Source: an uncultured Alphaproteobacteria bacterium
GTDB lineage: Bacteria; Pseudomonadota; Alphaproteobacteria; RF32; CAG-239
Length of the DNA: 45,876 nucleotides
Assembly: GCA_910576955.1 (NCBI GenBank)
Contig: CAJTJB010000009.1
Span: forward strand, 1 to 45,876
Direction of reading: 5' to 3'
Under the pieces are notes generated by a model that did no database searches, was not told where the DNA came from, and was given only the letters and a program-made list of their open reading frames with translations. How positions within the stretch are numbered: the stretch's first letter is position 1; each line of letters starts with the position of its first letter. Positions 8,451 to 15,735 of the stretch are shown here, piece after piece. A program made the translations under genes and the position numbers.

Positions 8451-8597
8451 CCTCCCCTTCCTCGGCGGAAGGGGTAAGGGGGATGGGGACAACCAAATAA
8501 TCCTTTAAAACCTCGCCCCTTTCTTATCCCAACAAGTTGGGCGCCATTCCTATCCCCTCCCCCCAGCGAGGGGGAGGTAAGGGAGAGGGGGACAACA
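8451..8597. repeat. Cluster of three REP-like palindromes
   Basis: Positions 8451-8493 hold CCCCTTCCTCGGCGGAAGGGG plus TAAGGGGGATGGGGACAAC. About 8525-8545 hold CCCAACAAGTTGGGCG. Positions 8553-8597 hold CCTCCCCCCAGCGAGGGGGAGG plus TAAGGGAGAGGGGGACAAC. The cluster lies between genes that are both on the minus strand. No gene is seen in 8349-8615. Confidence 0.75.
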
Positions 8598-8615
8598 ACA
8601 TATCCTTATCCTCTT

Positions 8616-9416
8616 TTATCCAAACAAATTGGATGCCGCCCGCCGAATATACGCCACATCCTCAAGCCAAGGTGAAACATCCGTCGGAATACCATGCCCG
8701 GTTTCCATCGTAATATACGCGTTTTCGTCAGTAAATTCCGTCACCAGACGCCGCAGGTCATAATTGCCCTCGCCATAGTGCAAATGGCTGTCGTTCGTAC
8801 TCGCCACATCGCCGTCGCACAGATGATACATTGCCGGTTTGAGCGCCTTAAATTCAGCCAAAACCTCATAAATATCGCGTTTACAGCTGTTTGCCCCGCA
8901 AATAGCATGCGAAAAATCAAGACAAAACTTCGCCCCCGTTTCCGCCATAATGCGTTTAATTTCCGCGGGTTCAATACCATGCAGCAGCCGCTTTGTCTGC
9001 GAGCAATACGCCGGCAGATTCTCAACCGTCAACCGCGCATCGTTAAAAGCCTGAAATTGGCGGATACTTTCTGCCAAAAACGTTTCACCCGCCTGCATAC
9101 CGGGGTGTAAGATAATAATATCCGCCCCGAGCATATCGGCAAAAAGCTGCGAATCTCTCAACCGCTGCCGATTGTTTTCGAGCTCGTCCGGATTGCCGAT
9201 ATCCAAATTCTGCATACCGTGTGGCGCGTGAATAATCACTTTCTGCCCGAAAAATCCGTCTTTAACCGCCGTTTTCGTATCTTCAAACGTTTCGGGCAAA
9301 GCAAACAGCTCCAAATAGTCAAAATGCCCGTCTTTCAAGGCTTTTTCCGCATCTTTTACAAACTCTTTATTTTTAATAAAATCTTTCGACCATAATTTCA
9401 AACCGAAATGCCGCAT
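8616..9416 (-). CDS. Sugar phosphate isomerase/epimerase (AP endonuclease 2-like TIM barrel)
   Basis: A 266-residue TIM-barrel protein of the xylose isomerase-like/AP endonuclease 2 group. It shows KVIIHAPHG, ADIIILHPGMQAGE, LTVENLP, FCLDFSHA, YHLCDGD and ITMETGHG, placing metal-ligand His, Glu and Asp at the ends of successive strands. Many members isomerise or epimerise small sugars, but the substrate cannot be told here. The ATG at 9416 has GGGAG eight bases upstream and gives the natural N-terminus MRHFGLKLW. The frame extends 20 codons further without support. Confidence 0.75.
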   Translation of the reverse strand: MRHFGLKLWSKDFIKNKEFVKDAEKALKDGHFDYLELFALPETFEDTKTAVKDGFFGQKVIIHAPHGMQNLDIGNPDELENNRQRLRDSQLFADMLGADIIILHPGMQAGETFLAESIRQFQAFNDARLTVENLPAYCSQTKRLLHGIEPAEIKRIMAETGAKFCLDFSHAICGANSCKRDIYEVLAEFKALKPAMYHLCDGDVASTNDSHLHYGEGNYDLRRLVTEFTDENAYITMETGHGIPTDVSPWLEDVAYIRRAASNLFG

Positions 9417-9556
9417 TGTAAAATCTCCCAAAAATAACGTTATCGCAGTCATACGCCATAAAAGCATAAAAATCAAGCAAATTCGCCTTGACTCACCGCC
9501 CGATATATGCTATTTCAACCCCATACTTAATATTATTATCAAAAACTCAAATAGTT

Positions 9557-10207
9557 ATGTCACAATTATTAACCGAAAGATTATCAGTTGTGGGGCAAGG
9601 GCAATTAAGGCTTGCATTCTCCTCCGCGCTGATATTTGTGCTCAAAGGCATTCGGGGCATTTCCGCGGAAGAAAGGGAGGGCTGCATCGCGCAAATCGAA
9701 GCATTTGCCGAAACGCCCGCCGCCAATTTTGTTTTCCGCACGTTGCATTTCGAAGCTGCAAACATCGCTTTATGGACACAGTGCCTGACAGGCGAAGTTT
9801 ATGCTTTCAACAAGTTTGAACAGCAATTGCAAAAAGAGATGCAGCCGCTGCTGGAAAATACCAAAACGCGGCTTGAGAGCATATGGCAAGTCTATGCCGG
9901 CATTTATGCCCGCGCGCTCTTGCAAACAGGAAGCCGAACTCTCCTGACCCCAAAACACGGGTTTAATCAGGAAACGGTGCAGTATTTTATCAACCATCCC
10001 GAACAAGTGCACGGCGAAGAGTTGATAAACGGCATTCCGCCGCTGCTGGAAAAGGGGTACATCTACCTCAACCTTTGCGGCGAAGACCAATGCACCGAGT
10101 GGCACCGCAACACGTTTATGGACAGTTATTTCAAAGCCTTAACCAGCTACAAAAACATCTTGTCCGAGCCGGAAATCCGCCGTGCTTTCAAAGTGAAAAT
10201 CAGCTGA
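9557..10207 (+). CDS. Hypothetical protein, mostly helical
   Basis: A 216-residue soluble protein not recognised as any family. It is predominantly helical, with no signal peptide. A short Cys-containing segment near 168-174 (LCGEDQC) could bind a metal but is isolated. I chose the ATG at 9557 (MSQLLTERL) because the 23 codons before it look like upstream intergenic sequence; no ribosome site is evident. It is followed by a clear terminator, so it is transcribed alone. Confidence 0.5.
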   Translation: MSQLLTERLSVVGQGQLRLAFSSALIFVLKGIRGISAEEREGCIAQIEAFAETPAANFVFRTLHFEAANIALWTQCLTGEVYAFNKFEQQLQKEMQPLLENTKTRLESIWQVYAGIYARALLQTGSRTLLTPKHGFNQETVQYFINHPEQVHGEELINGIPPLLEKGYIYLNLCGEDQCTEWHRNTFMDSYFKALTSYKNILSEPEIRRAFKVKIS

Positions 10208-10228
10208 AAACAAATAGCTGCAATCCTA

Positions 10229-10261
10229 AAAAAACCGACGTTTTCACACGCCGGTTTTTTT
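10229..10261 (+). terminator. Rho-independent terminator
   Basis: AAAACCG-A-CG and CG-C-CGGTTTT form a stem with one mismatch, followed by a T run. It lies just past the hypothetical gene ending at 10207. Confidence 0.8.
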
Positions 10262-10275
10262 GTACGTTCCGCAAC

Positions 10276-10375
10276 ATAAAGAAGAGCAGGGGGCTAAAAC
10301 CAAAGTTTTAGTTTGACTTTCGTAACACCAACAGATAATCTCATAAAGGTATCAAACTTTCAGGAGAATTTTAAT
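10276..10375 (+). promoter_or_regulatory. Promoter/leader of acyltransferase copy 1, with phage-like upstream relic
   Basis: TTGACT with TAATCT 17 bases downstream precedes AGGAGAA and the ATG at 10376. AAAACCAAAGTTTTAGTTTGACTT closely matches the sequence before copy 2 at about 18320-18343. AAGAAGAGCAGGGG at about 10279 also matches the 3' end of the phage basic-peptide gene just upstream of copy 2. The whole block therefore looks duplicated with the gene. Confidence 0.6.
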
Positions 10376-10831
10376 ATGAAAATATACCAAAAGAACAAAA
10401 TAGAAACTACGGGGGGGGTAGCACTCCGTGAAATATATCTCTTTGGTCATAAAATCTTCAGTTATAAACTCAATAAATTTAAAAAAGTAATGAAAAATTG
10501 CAAAAATAAATGTGATATTCCCACCCAAATGCTGCATAAGCTTCTGACAGAAAATAATCTCAAAATAATACATCAAGTCGGCATCGTTATATCAGACAGA
10601 GCCACAATTGGCAAAAAATGCACAATATTTCAAAACGTTACACTAGGAAGAAAAGGCGAATATACGCCAACATTAGGCGATAACGTCACCATCTACGCCA
10701 ACGCGGTTGTTATCGGCAACGTCCATATCGGCGATAATGCCGTAATCGGGGCAGGGAGCGTCGTCCTCAAAGATGTTCCTGCAGGAGAAGTCTGGGCAGG
10801 CAACCCCGCACATTTTATCAAGAAAATCTGA
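10376..10831 (+). CDS. Hexapeptide-repeat acyltransferase, copy 1 (outside the prophage)
   Basis: A 151-residue left-handed beta-helix acyltransferase resembling the C-terminal half of serine/sugar O-acetyltransferases. Hexapeptide turns run from residue 70 to 140 (IVISDRATIGKKC, TLGDNVTIYANAVVIG, IGDNAVIGAGSVVLKDV) and end in the usual GNPAHFIKK. A His in IIHQVG is the likely catalytic base. Such enzymes use acetyl-CoA or similar donors; the acceptor here is unknown. It is very close to copy 2 inside the prophage (18399-18851), also in its promoter region. A run of seven G near its start could be a slippage site. The ATG at 10376 has AGGAGAA upstream. Confidence 0.8.
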   Translation: MKIYQKNKIETTGGVALREIYLFGHKIFSYKLNKFKKVMKNCKNKCDIPTQMLHKLLTENNLKIIHQVGIVISDRATIGKKCTIFQNVTLGRKGEYTPTLGDNVTIYANAVVIGNVHIGDNAVIGAGSVVLKDVPAGEVWAGNPAHFIKKI

Positions 10832-10851
10832 AAATCCGCATAAAATATTAT

Positions 10852-10890
10852 AAACTCGCCGACAAGACCCCAAAAAGCTCGGCGAGTTTT
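10852..10890 (+). terminator. Rho-independent terminator after acyltransferase copy 1
   Basis: AAACTCGCCGA and TCGGCGAGTTT form an 11-bp perfect stem followed by TTAA, 20 bases past the stop codon. Confidence 0.85.
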
Positions 10891-11145
10891 AACGCAAGCT
10901 GTATATTTCTAAAACATCTTGCAAACCATTCTCAAAAATATTTTCCACCCAAACACCCGTCATCACAAACACAACACACACACGCCAAACAATCAATCAC
11001 TCAATCAACGCACAACTCAACATCCCCAAGCAAAACCAACCAAACTAAACCTTGACTCAACACGATAATCACACCACACCTCAAAAACAGCCTCCCGCAA
11101 TCCCAAAAGGGAACACACCATCCCCCTCTCGCACCCACACCCACC
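10891..11145. other. G-poor, A/C-rich gene-free stretch left of the prophage
   Basis: From about 10920 to 11145 the plus strand is almost only A, C and some T, with very few G. Short CA-rich words recur (ACACACAC, CAATCAATCACTCAATCAA). No ORF, promoter or hairpin stands out. It ends at the left dif-like site. Confidence 0.6.
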
Positions 11146-11173
11146 TTGTCGCATAATATATGTTAAGCTCAAA
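11146..11173. other. Left attachment site (dif-like, attL)
   Basis: TTGTCGCATAA (XerC-arm-like), then TATATG, then TTAAGCTCAAA. The first 16 bases equal those of the right site. The XerC half closely follows the bacterial dif consensus (GNGCGCATAA). The XerD half keeps only TTA, as is usual for phage sites that use Xer recombinases. Confidence 0.65.
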
Positions 11174-11201
11174 GCCTCCCCCCAAAGGGGAGTGCTTCTT
11201 T

Positions 11202-11903
11202 ATGTTTTCGATATGTCCACAAAAAGTATTTACAAACAAGATTTTAACCTCAACTGACCTGCGTGTTTACCTCTCAATTCAAGGATTCGCAAATCAAGAG
11301 GGATATTGTTTCCCATCCATCTCTAAAATTGCAGCAACTTTAGGCGTATGTCGACGTACAGTAGAGCGGAGCTTATCGCGGCTCGAACAAGAGCAGGTGA
11401 TAGCCCGCTCAAAACGTATTAAAAACGATGGGGAATACACCTCAAACGGTTATTATCTCAAATTAGAGCCCAAAGCCGAAAAGGCTAACGAAACCAACAC
11501 TTTTAACGATACGACAAATATGTCGCAGGGGATACGACAAGATTGTCGCATACCATACGACACAGAAGTCGCATCGAACTATAAGCAATGTAATAATAAA
11601 TATTTTAATTTTACAAATACGCGTGCGTACGCACGCGAGGAACTCGGCAACGAATATGTGCAGGCGGAGGTAACGGAACAAGACCGCCAAGCCGTACAAG
11701 CTGCCAAACAATACTCAAGTGATTACAGATTTATCAAGCTGCAGAGCGGAAAAATCGCCATCCGCCCCGCGGCTGGCTTTGTGCTGCCTGAAACACCATC
11801 AGCGCAGGCAATAGCAGACTGCTTAACCTATAAATTCGGCTATGACGTCATTATCGTAGATTTTAAGCAGCATTTTTTAGGCGAGGTTGAAATAAGGAGC
11901 TAA
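11202..11903 (+). CDS. Winged-helix protein, candidate replication initiator
   Basis: A 233-residue protein, first gene of the viral block. Residues about 10-90 form a winged helix-turn-helix (STDLRVYLSIQGFAN, FPSISKIAATLGVCRRTVER SLSRLEQEQVI), similar to the N-terminal DNA-binding domain of many plasmid and phage replication proteins. The middle is polar and low-complexity (about 98-150). The C-terminal 80 residues look alpha/beta and were not recognised. The frame opens at 11160 inside the attachment site, but the ATG at 11202 has AGGGGAG upstream and is preferred. It could instead be a transcription regulator. No rolling-circle Rep motif is seen. Confidence 0.65.
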   Translation: MFSICPQKVFTNKILTSTDLRVYLSIQGFANQEGYCFPSISKIAATLGVCRRTVERSLSRLEQEQVIARSKRIKNDGEYTSNGYYLKLEPKAEKANETNTFNDTTNMSQGIRQDCRIPYDTEVASNYKQCNNKYFNFTNTRAYAREELGNEYVQAEVTEQDRQAVQAAKQYSSDYRFIKLQSGKIAIRPAAGFVLPETPSAQAIADCLTYKFGYDVIIVDFKQHFLGEVEIRS

Positions 11904-11907
11904 CGCT

Positions 11908-12120
11908 ATGTATATTTTAAAAATTTTTATCAAAAACGAAAAGGGCGCGTATGTACAAATTAAAAGATTTGAGCTTTTAGGCAAATTGGACGAAGAGGCG
12001 CGCGCAAATGGCGAAAAAATCGCCAAAAGCTACAATCCGGACGCAATAGCGTATTTTGAAGAAATCCCCGCCGACAAAGACGCAGGACGCAAACTCAAAG
12101 AAGTAACAAGGGGGATGTAA
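11908..12120 (+). CDS. Small viral protein, unknown
   Basis: A 70-residue soluble protein: a short beta-like start (MYILKIFIKNEKGAYVQIKRF), then a helix and an acidic segment. No family recognised. AAGGAG lies upstream, four bases after the winged-helix gene. Its stop overlaps the next start (ATGTAATG), so the early genes are translationally coupled. Confidence 0.65.
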   Translation: MYILKIFIKNEKGAYVQIKRFELLGKLDEEARANGEKIAKSYNPDAIAYFEEIPADKDAGRKLKEVTRGM

Positions 12121-12377
12121 TGCCAGAAGTAATAGGACGTATGACTTGCCCCGTCTGCGGCGAGGAAAGGCAAGATTTAAAAGTTAACAAAAACCAAAAA
12201 CTTTATATGTACTGCGACAATGGATGTTGCATAAGGCTGAATAGCAAACAAAGCCGCTACATCCGCGCCCAACTGGCGCAAAAAAAGGCAGTAAGTGTGG
12301 CAAAATTAGGCTATATCCGCCCGATAACCAAATTTGAAGAAAGATTACTAAACGATGATGACGAAGACGAATTTTAG
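12120..12377 (+). CDS. Zinc-ribbon protein
   Basis: An 85-residue protein with an N-terminal zinc ribbon: CPVCG (Cys10, Cys13) and, after a short beta hairpin, CDNGC (Cys32, Cys36). A basic stretch and an acidic tail (NDDDEDEF) follow. Small zinc ribbons often act in phage transcription, replication or DNA binding; the exact role here is unknown. Coupled to both neighbours, with AGGAG in its own end serving the next gene. Confidence 0.7.
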   Translation: MPEVIGRMTCPVCGEERQDLKVNKNQKLYMYCDNGCCIRLNSKQSRYIRAQLAQKKAVSVAKLGYIRPITKFEERLLNDDDEDEF

Positions 12378-12388
12378 GAGAAAAAGCA

Positions 12389-12877
12389 ATGTCTGAAGAG
12401 AATATTTTAAACAATGGCGGTAATGTAAGCGAACAGGAGTTTGCTGCCATCAACGAAACCGTATTTGAAGAAACCAAACCGCAAGCCTCTATTTTGTCAC
12501 CCAACGAATTCAACCAACGTTTTACGGAACTTTTCGATATGTGCGGCGATATTTGGAACATACCGGAGTTCAAAATCAATCAAGAAAAAACGCTTGAAGT
12601 CGCCGGCGCAAAGCTAACCGCAAACAAACTGTACAATCTCGCGCAAAAATACCCGCTAATGCATTTTTTGATTGAGCCGTCCGGCGGCTGGTTTGGTGAC
12701 TTCTGGCTGATTGGCGTATTTTGTTGGAGTAAAGCGGATGTAGTCAGCCGGAAAGTGTCCGGTTTAACGCTTGCAGGAAAAATTCGCAACTTCTTTCAAA
12801 AGACAAGCGGAAAAGTGCAAGAAACAAGCCTATTCAAACGGTTGTTTCACAAAACAGATGTAAAGGTTAAAAAATGA
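12389..12877 (+). CDS. Viral protein with one membrane-like segment
   Basis: A 162-residue protein. The N-terminal half is acidic and polar. The middle holds a hydrophobic, aromatic stretch (FGDFWLIGVFCW, about 101-112), and the tail is basic (about 130-162). No family recognised. Its stop overlaps the start of the packaging ATPase (ATGATTAAG). A structural-membrane or packaging-accessory role would fit the position but is only an inference. Confidence 0.6.
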   Translation: MSEENILNNGGNVSEQEFAAINETVFEETKPQASILSPNEFNQRFTELFDMCGDIWNIPEFKINQEKTLEVAGAKLTANKLYNLAQKYPLMHFLIEPSGGWFGDFWLIGVFCWSKADVVSRKVSGLTLAGKIRNFFQKTSGKVQETSLFKRLFHKTDVKVKK

Positions 12878-13506
12878 TTAAGAAAGACGCTCAAGCGCGC
12901 CGGATAGGAATATTCGGCGCATCCGGCAGCGGGAAGACAACAAAAGCACTTGACCTACTCGAAAAAGTCAACCGGTTAATTGCCTTTGACCCGCTGGACG
13001 ATTTAACGAAAATTAAAACCCGCATTTCAGATATGGAATACTTGAAAAAGTTTATTTTGAAGAACTACGCGAAAGGATTCCGCGTCCGGTTCGTACCGGA
13101 GCTCGGCAAGGCTAAAGAGCAGTTATCCGAAATCAGCCTTTTCTTGCGCGAACTGCAATCGGGATATAAGTTCAACCGGCACAATGCACTTGTCACGCTG
13201 TTTGTGGACGAGTTAGACACAAGCTTTCCGCTCAATATCAGCCGCTCGATGGCTGAAAACGAATTTTACTTCCTTTGCTGCAGAGGCCGACACTATGGAA
13301 TTAACATTGTCGGGATTAGCCAACGTATGAGTTTGGTTGACTTGCCATTCCGCGCGAACTTGTCAGACTTGTTCGTATTCAGGTTAGCGGATTTTAATGA
13401 CATCAAAGCCGCAACACAAATGTTGGGCGCACCATACCGGCAGCGCATTGTCGATTTAACGAACTTTAAGTACATCTACAAAAACCCGGAGGGATTGATA
13501 AAATGA
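12874..13506 (+). CDS. Genome-packaging ATPase, HerA/FtsK superfamily (PM2/PRD1 P9- and Zot-like)
   Basis: A 210-residue P-loop ATPase. Walker A is GASGSGKTT (residues 15-23, Lys21). Walker B is VTLFVDELD (107-115, Asp112-Glu113). The segment RGRHYGINIVGISQR (137-151) fits the glutamine-containing motif after strand 4 in HerA/FtsK-type ATPases. Length, lack of a membrane segment and a position just before the capsid gene match packaging ATPases of tailless DJR viruses. Filamentous-phage Zot proteins share the fold but usually carry a membrane segment. It probably drives DNA into preformed capsids. Its stop overlaps the next start (ATGA). Confidence 0.82.
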   Translation: MIKKDAQARRIGIFGASGSGKTTKALDLLEKVNRLIAFDPLDDLTKIKTRISDMEYLKKFILKNYAKGFRVRFVPELGKAKEQLSEISLFLRELQSGYKFNRHNALVTLFVDELDTSFPLNISRSMAENEFYFLCCRGRHYGINIVGISQRMSLVDLPFRANLSDLFVFRLADFNDIKAATQMLGAPYRQRIVDLTNFKYIYKNPEGLIK

Positions 13507-13655
13507 AATATTATGTTGTTACTTACAATAGCTTTTGTGATATTCAAATTTTTGAATTTGAATCGCAGTCAATGGCAGAATGTTATGTCCGTACAAATGA
13601 ATTATCAGAATTTGCGATAATTCAAGGAGAACTAATTGAAAAATCAATAAACTAA
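13503..13655 (+). CDS. Small viral protein, 50 residues
   Basis: A 50-residue polypeptide (MKYYVVTYNS to IEKSIN) starting in an ATGA overlap with the ATPase gene. Mixed beta/helix, no membrane segment, no family recognised. Coupling argues that it is translated. Confidence 0.55.
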   Translation: MKYYVVTYNSFCDIQIFEFESQSMAECYVRTNELSEFAIIQGELIEKSIN

Positions 13656-13711
13656 ATTTTCTTACATAATGTACATATACATACATAAGGCAGGCGAGGC
13701 TTGCGAAACAC

Positions 13712-13746
13712 ATAAACGGTAGGTAAACATAACCTATCGTTTTTTT
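13712..13746 (+). terminator. Terminator between early and capsid modules
   Basis: AAACGGTAGGT (13712-13722) pairs with ACCTATCGTTT (13730-13740), with one G-T pair, followed by TTTTTTAATTTT. It splits the rightward block in front of the structural genes, so a separate promoter for the capsid module is likely in 13656-13769. Confidence 0.8.
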
Positions 13747-13769
13747 AATTTTAACAGGGGAGAAACCTT

Positions 13770-13859
13770 ATGAAATCATTACTTAAAATTATGGCAGGCG
13801 TTGTCGCCGGTATTTATGTGTATGAATACATCAAATCTGCAACATCAAAATCTAACTAG
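13770..13859 (+). CDS. Tiny one-TM viral protein, 29 residues
   Basis: MKSLLKIMAGVVAGIYVYEYIKSATSKSN: a basic N-terminus, one hydrophobic helix (about 4-20) and a polar tail. AGGGGAG precedes the ATG. The stop is 11 bases before the capsid gene. Tiny membrane proteins next to the capsid gene are typical of viruses with an internal lipid layer. Confidence 0.65.
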   Translation: MKSLLKIMAGVVAGIYVYEYIKSATSKSN

Positions 13860-13870
13860 GAGCAATCGCT

Positions 13871-14734
13871 ATGTCACAGGTTAAAAAAGTTCTTATTCAC
13901 GAATCAAAAGCCATCAGTGCCGGAACGATTTTGACGTATAACGTCCCGTCATTCAATACCATCGACGATATTATCCTTGAGTTTTTGGACTCTGGTGCTG
14001 CAGCTACTAAAGCGAACGTCCTCGCCGGTGTTGGCAAAATTGCCCTCAATATCAACGGTGAACAGGTGGTCAATCTGCCTATTGCCCGTCTGTACGACAT
14101 TTATGCATCGTTAGGGCAGGAAGTCACCCAAAACATCACCAACGCCATCGGGTTAAATATCGGGCGTTATCTGTTCAAATCTCCGGACGTGGAAGACTTC
14201 TTCGCATATGGCTGCGCGAATATTCAGACGATTCAGGTTCAGGTGTATCTGAATGCAACTGTTACCGGTTTGACCGATTGTCAGGTTAGCACAATTCGCC
14301 GTGCAACAAATCAGCCGCTAGGTTCATACATCAAAGCTATCAATTATCCGCAGACAATGAATACGACCGGTATTTCTACTGTAGACACCTTGCCACGTGA
14401 TAGTAACGAGGCGTATCTTTCCATTATGGCTCACAATGGCGGCGGTGTAATTACTGGCGGGGAATGTGTTGTCAATGGTAACTCGGTATATGACCCGATT
14501 AGTCAAGCTCTGGACGATTATATTGTCAACGCTCGCGGGTTGGCTGCCGTTTCCGGTGTGTTTAACTATTCATTCAGCGATGGCGCAATTAAGCAAATTT
14601 TGCCGATGCAGGGCGTTACTGAACTTCGCCTTAAAACCACATTCGGCACAGCTCCGACAAACGGCAACTATGACCTTGTCGCTGTTTCTATCCGTAACGT
14701 ACCGGATACAATGTTAAAGGCAGTTGCTGCTTAA
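13871..14734 (+). CDS. Putative double jelly-roll major capsid protein (PM2 P2-like)
   Basis: A 287-residue protein, beta-rich, with no signal or membrane segment, no long helices and few Cys. The opening layout (VLIHESKAISAGTILTYNVPS, then IDDIILEFL and KIALNINGEQV) recalls that of corticovirus PM2 major capsid protein P2. The C-terminal ITEL-like segment (MQGVTELRLKTTFG, then YDLVAVSIRNV) recalls the last strands of P2. Length also fits (P2 is about 269). Position after a packaging ATPase and among tiny membrane proteins agrees. AGGAG lies upstream. A codon pattern rich in GTT, GGT and GCT hints at high expression. A structure prediction would be decisive. Confidence 0.72.
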   Translation: MSQVKKVLIHESKAISAGTILTYNVPSFNTIDDIILEFLDSGAAATKANVLAGVGKIALNINGEQVVNLPIARLYDIYASLGQEVTQNITNAIGLNIGRYLFKSPDVEDFFAYGCANIQTIQVQVYLNATVTGLTDCQVSTIRRATNQPLGSYIKAINYPQTMNTTGISTVDTLPRDSNEAYLSIMAHNGGGVITGGECVVNGNSVYDPISQALDDYIVNARGLAAVSGVFNYSFSDGAIKQILPMQGVTELRLKTTFGTAPTNGNYDLVAVSIRNVPDTMLKAVAA

Positions 14735-14749
14735 AAGGTTTTCAAAATC

Positions 14750-14768
14750 GGGCGGGTCGCTCCCGCCC
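14750..14768 (+). promoter_or_regulatory. GC-rich hairpin just after the capsid gene
   Basis: GGGCGGG and CCCGCCC with a five-base loop, 16 bases after the capsid stop and not followed by T. It may be a weak terminator or an mRNA-stabilising 3' end that sets capsid protein levels above those of the downstream genes. Confidence 0.55.
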
Positions 14769-14787
14769 ACATCAGGAGATTTAAATA

Positions 14788-15030
14788 ATGGCAGACGATG
14801 CAGGAAATTCAACAAGTTGGTGGCAGTGGCTCGCAAATACGGCTACCGGAGCTTACGAGCATAAACTCGGTGCAGACGTGGCTATGAAACAAGCTGAAGC
14901 ACTGGCAAAAGAACAGGCAAACGATAAGACTTTGTCATTTTTGGGTATGACCTTACACAAAGATACGTTGCTTTGGATTGGCAGCGGAACGTTGCTGGTC
15001 GTTTTAGTAGTGGCTCTGTTAAGGAAGTAA
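14788..15030 (+). CDS. Small viral membrane protein, C-terminal TM
   Basis: An 80-residue protein. A polar, Ala/Lys-rich helix is followed by one C-terminal membrane helix (LLWIGSGTLLVVLVVALL, about 61-78) and a basic end (RK). AGGAG upstream. A virion-membrane protein is likely from position and shape; no family recognised. Confidence 0.7.
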   Translation: MADDAGNSTSWWQWLANTATGAYEHKLGADVAMKQAEALAKEQANDKTLSFLGMTLHKDTLLWIGSGTLLVVLVVALLRK

Positions 15031-15034
15031 AGCT

Positions 15035-15334
15035 ATGAGCGCAAGTCAAAATAATGCAGATTATAATCGTAACACTGGCGGATATGTTGGCGAAGTGGAG
15101 GCTAGTTTTGGCTTTAGTGATTTTCTTAACCCTAGCAATTTTTTAAACAATTTTGGTGCGGGATTAGGCTCGTCCAGTGCAACCGCAAACTCTGGCTTAT
15201 CCGCCGGCAACTGGGGCACACACTCGTCAACCATCAACATCGACAGCCCGACAATGAGCTTGTCTAAAATTGTAATGTTTTGCGGTGTAGCCCTTGCAGG
15301 CTATTGGCTTTTTAAGAAGATAGCGAGGCGATAA
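15035..15334 (+). CDS. Small viral membrane protein, Gly/Ser/Asn-rich
   Basis: A 99-residue protein. A low-complexity Ser/Asn/Gly-rich head (about 1-72) precedes one C-terminal membrane helix (IVMFCGVALAGYWLF) and KKIARR. It is four bases after the previous gene and overlaps the next by one base. Likely a virion-membrane protein that contacts the capsid with its polar head. Confidence 0.7.
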   Translation: MSASQNNADYNRNTGGYVGEVEASFGFSDFLNPSNFLNNFGAGLGSSSATANSGLSAGNWGTHSSTINIDSPTMSLSKIVMFCGVALAGYWLFKKIARR

Positions 15335-15735
15335 TGGGTTTATTCAGTTCAAAATCAAAGTCAAAATCTAGTACGACAACCACTTACACGGATAATTCGA
15401 TAAACAATGAATCCGCCGCAAGCCTCGGTGCGCTTTCGCACGACAATCTGGTGGTCGGCAGCGGTTCCAGTTACACCTACAATGAACAAGGTTTAACAAG
15501 TGACAATCTAAAAGAGCTGCTCGGAACAGTCACAGCCTTAAACGAACAAACTAACGCTGTTTGGGATGGGTATGTTTCAAATGTTCAGAAAACAGCTGAA
15601 ACGGCAATGAATACCACGGCGCAAGCCTATGCGGAATCAGACAGCGAACTACGCAACGTTATCGATGCAATCCGTCCGCTGGGACTATATGCAGCAATTG
15701 CAGCAGTTTTTTATTTTATCTTCAGGGGGAAATAA
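15334..15735 (+). CDS. Small viral membrane protein, helical with C-terminal TM
   Basis: A 133-residue protein. A Ser/Lys/Thr-rich start (KSKSKSSTTTTY), a helical middle (about 60-105) and a C-terminal membrane helix (LYAAIAAVFYFIF) with a basic end. One-base overlaps on both sides. The third protein in a row with this topology, as expected for a virus with an internal membrane. Confidence 0.7.
   Translation: MGLFSSKSKSKSSTTTTYTDNSINNESAASLGALSHDNLVVGSGSSYTYNEQGLTSDNLKELLGTVTALNEQTNAVWDGYVSNVQKTAETAMNTTAQAYAESDSELRNVIDAIRPLGLYAAIAAVFYFIFRGK

Noticed and set aside
11160..11201. Earlier start for the first viral gene
   Set aside because: It would begin inside the attachment site and encode a Pro/Lys-rich lead. 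The ATG at 11202 has AGGGGAG upstream and starts the conserved-looking domain.
12874..13506. Filamentous-phage Zot assignment for the ATPase
   Set aside because: The fold is shared, but there is no membrane segment, no small major coat protein pattern and the block contains a large beta-rich capsid candidate and a peptidoglycan hydrolase. This is kept as an alternative only.
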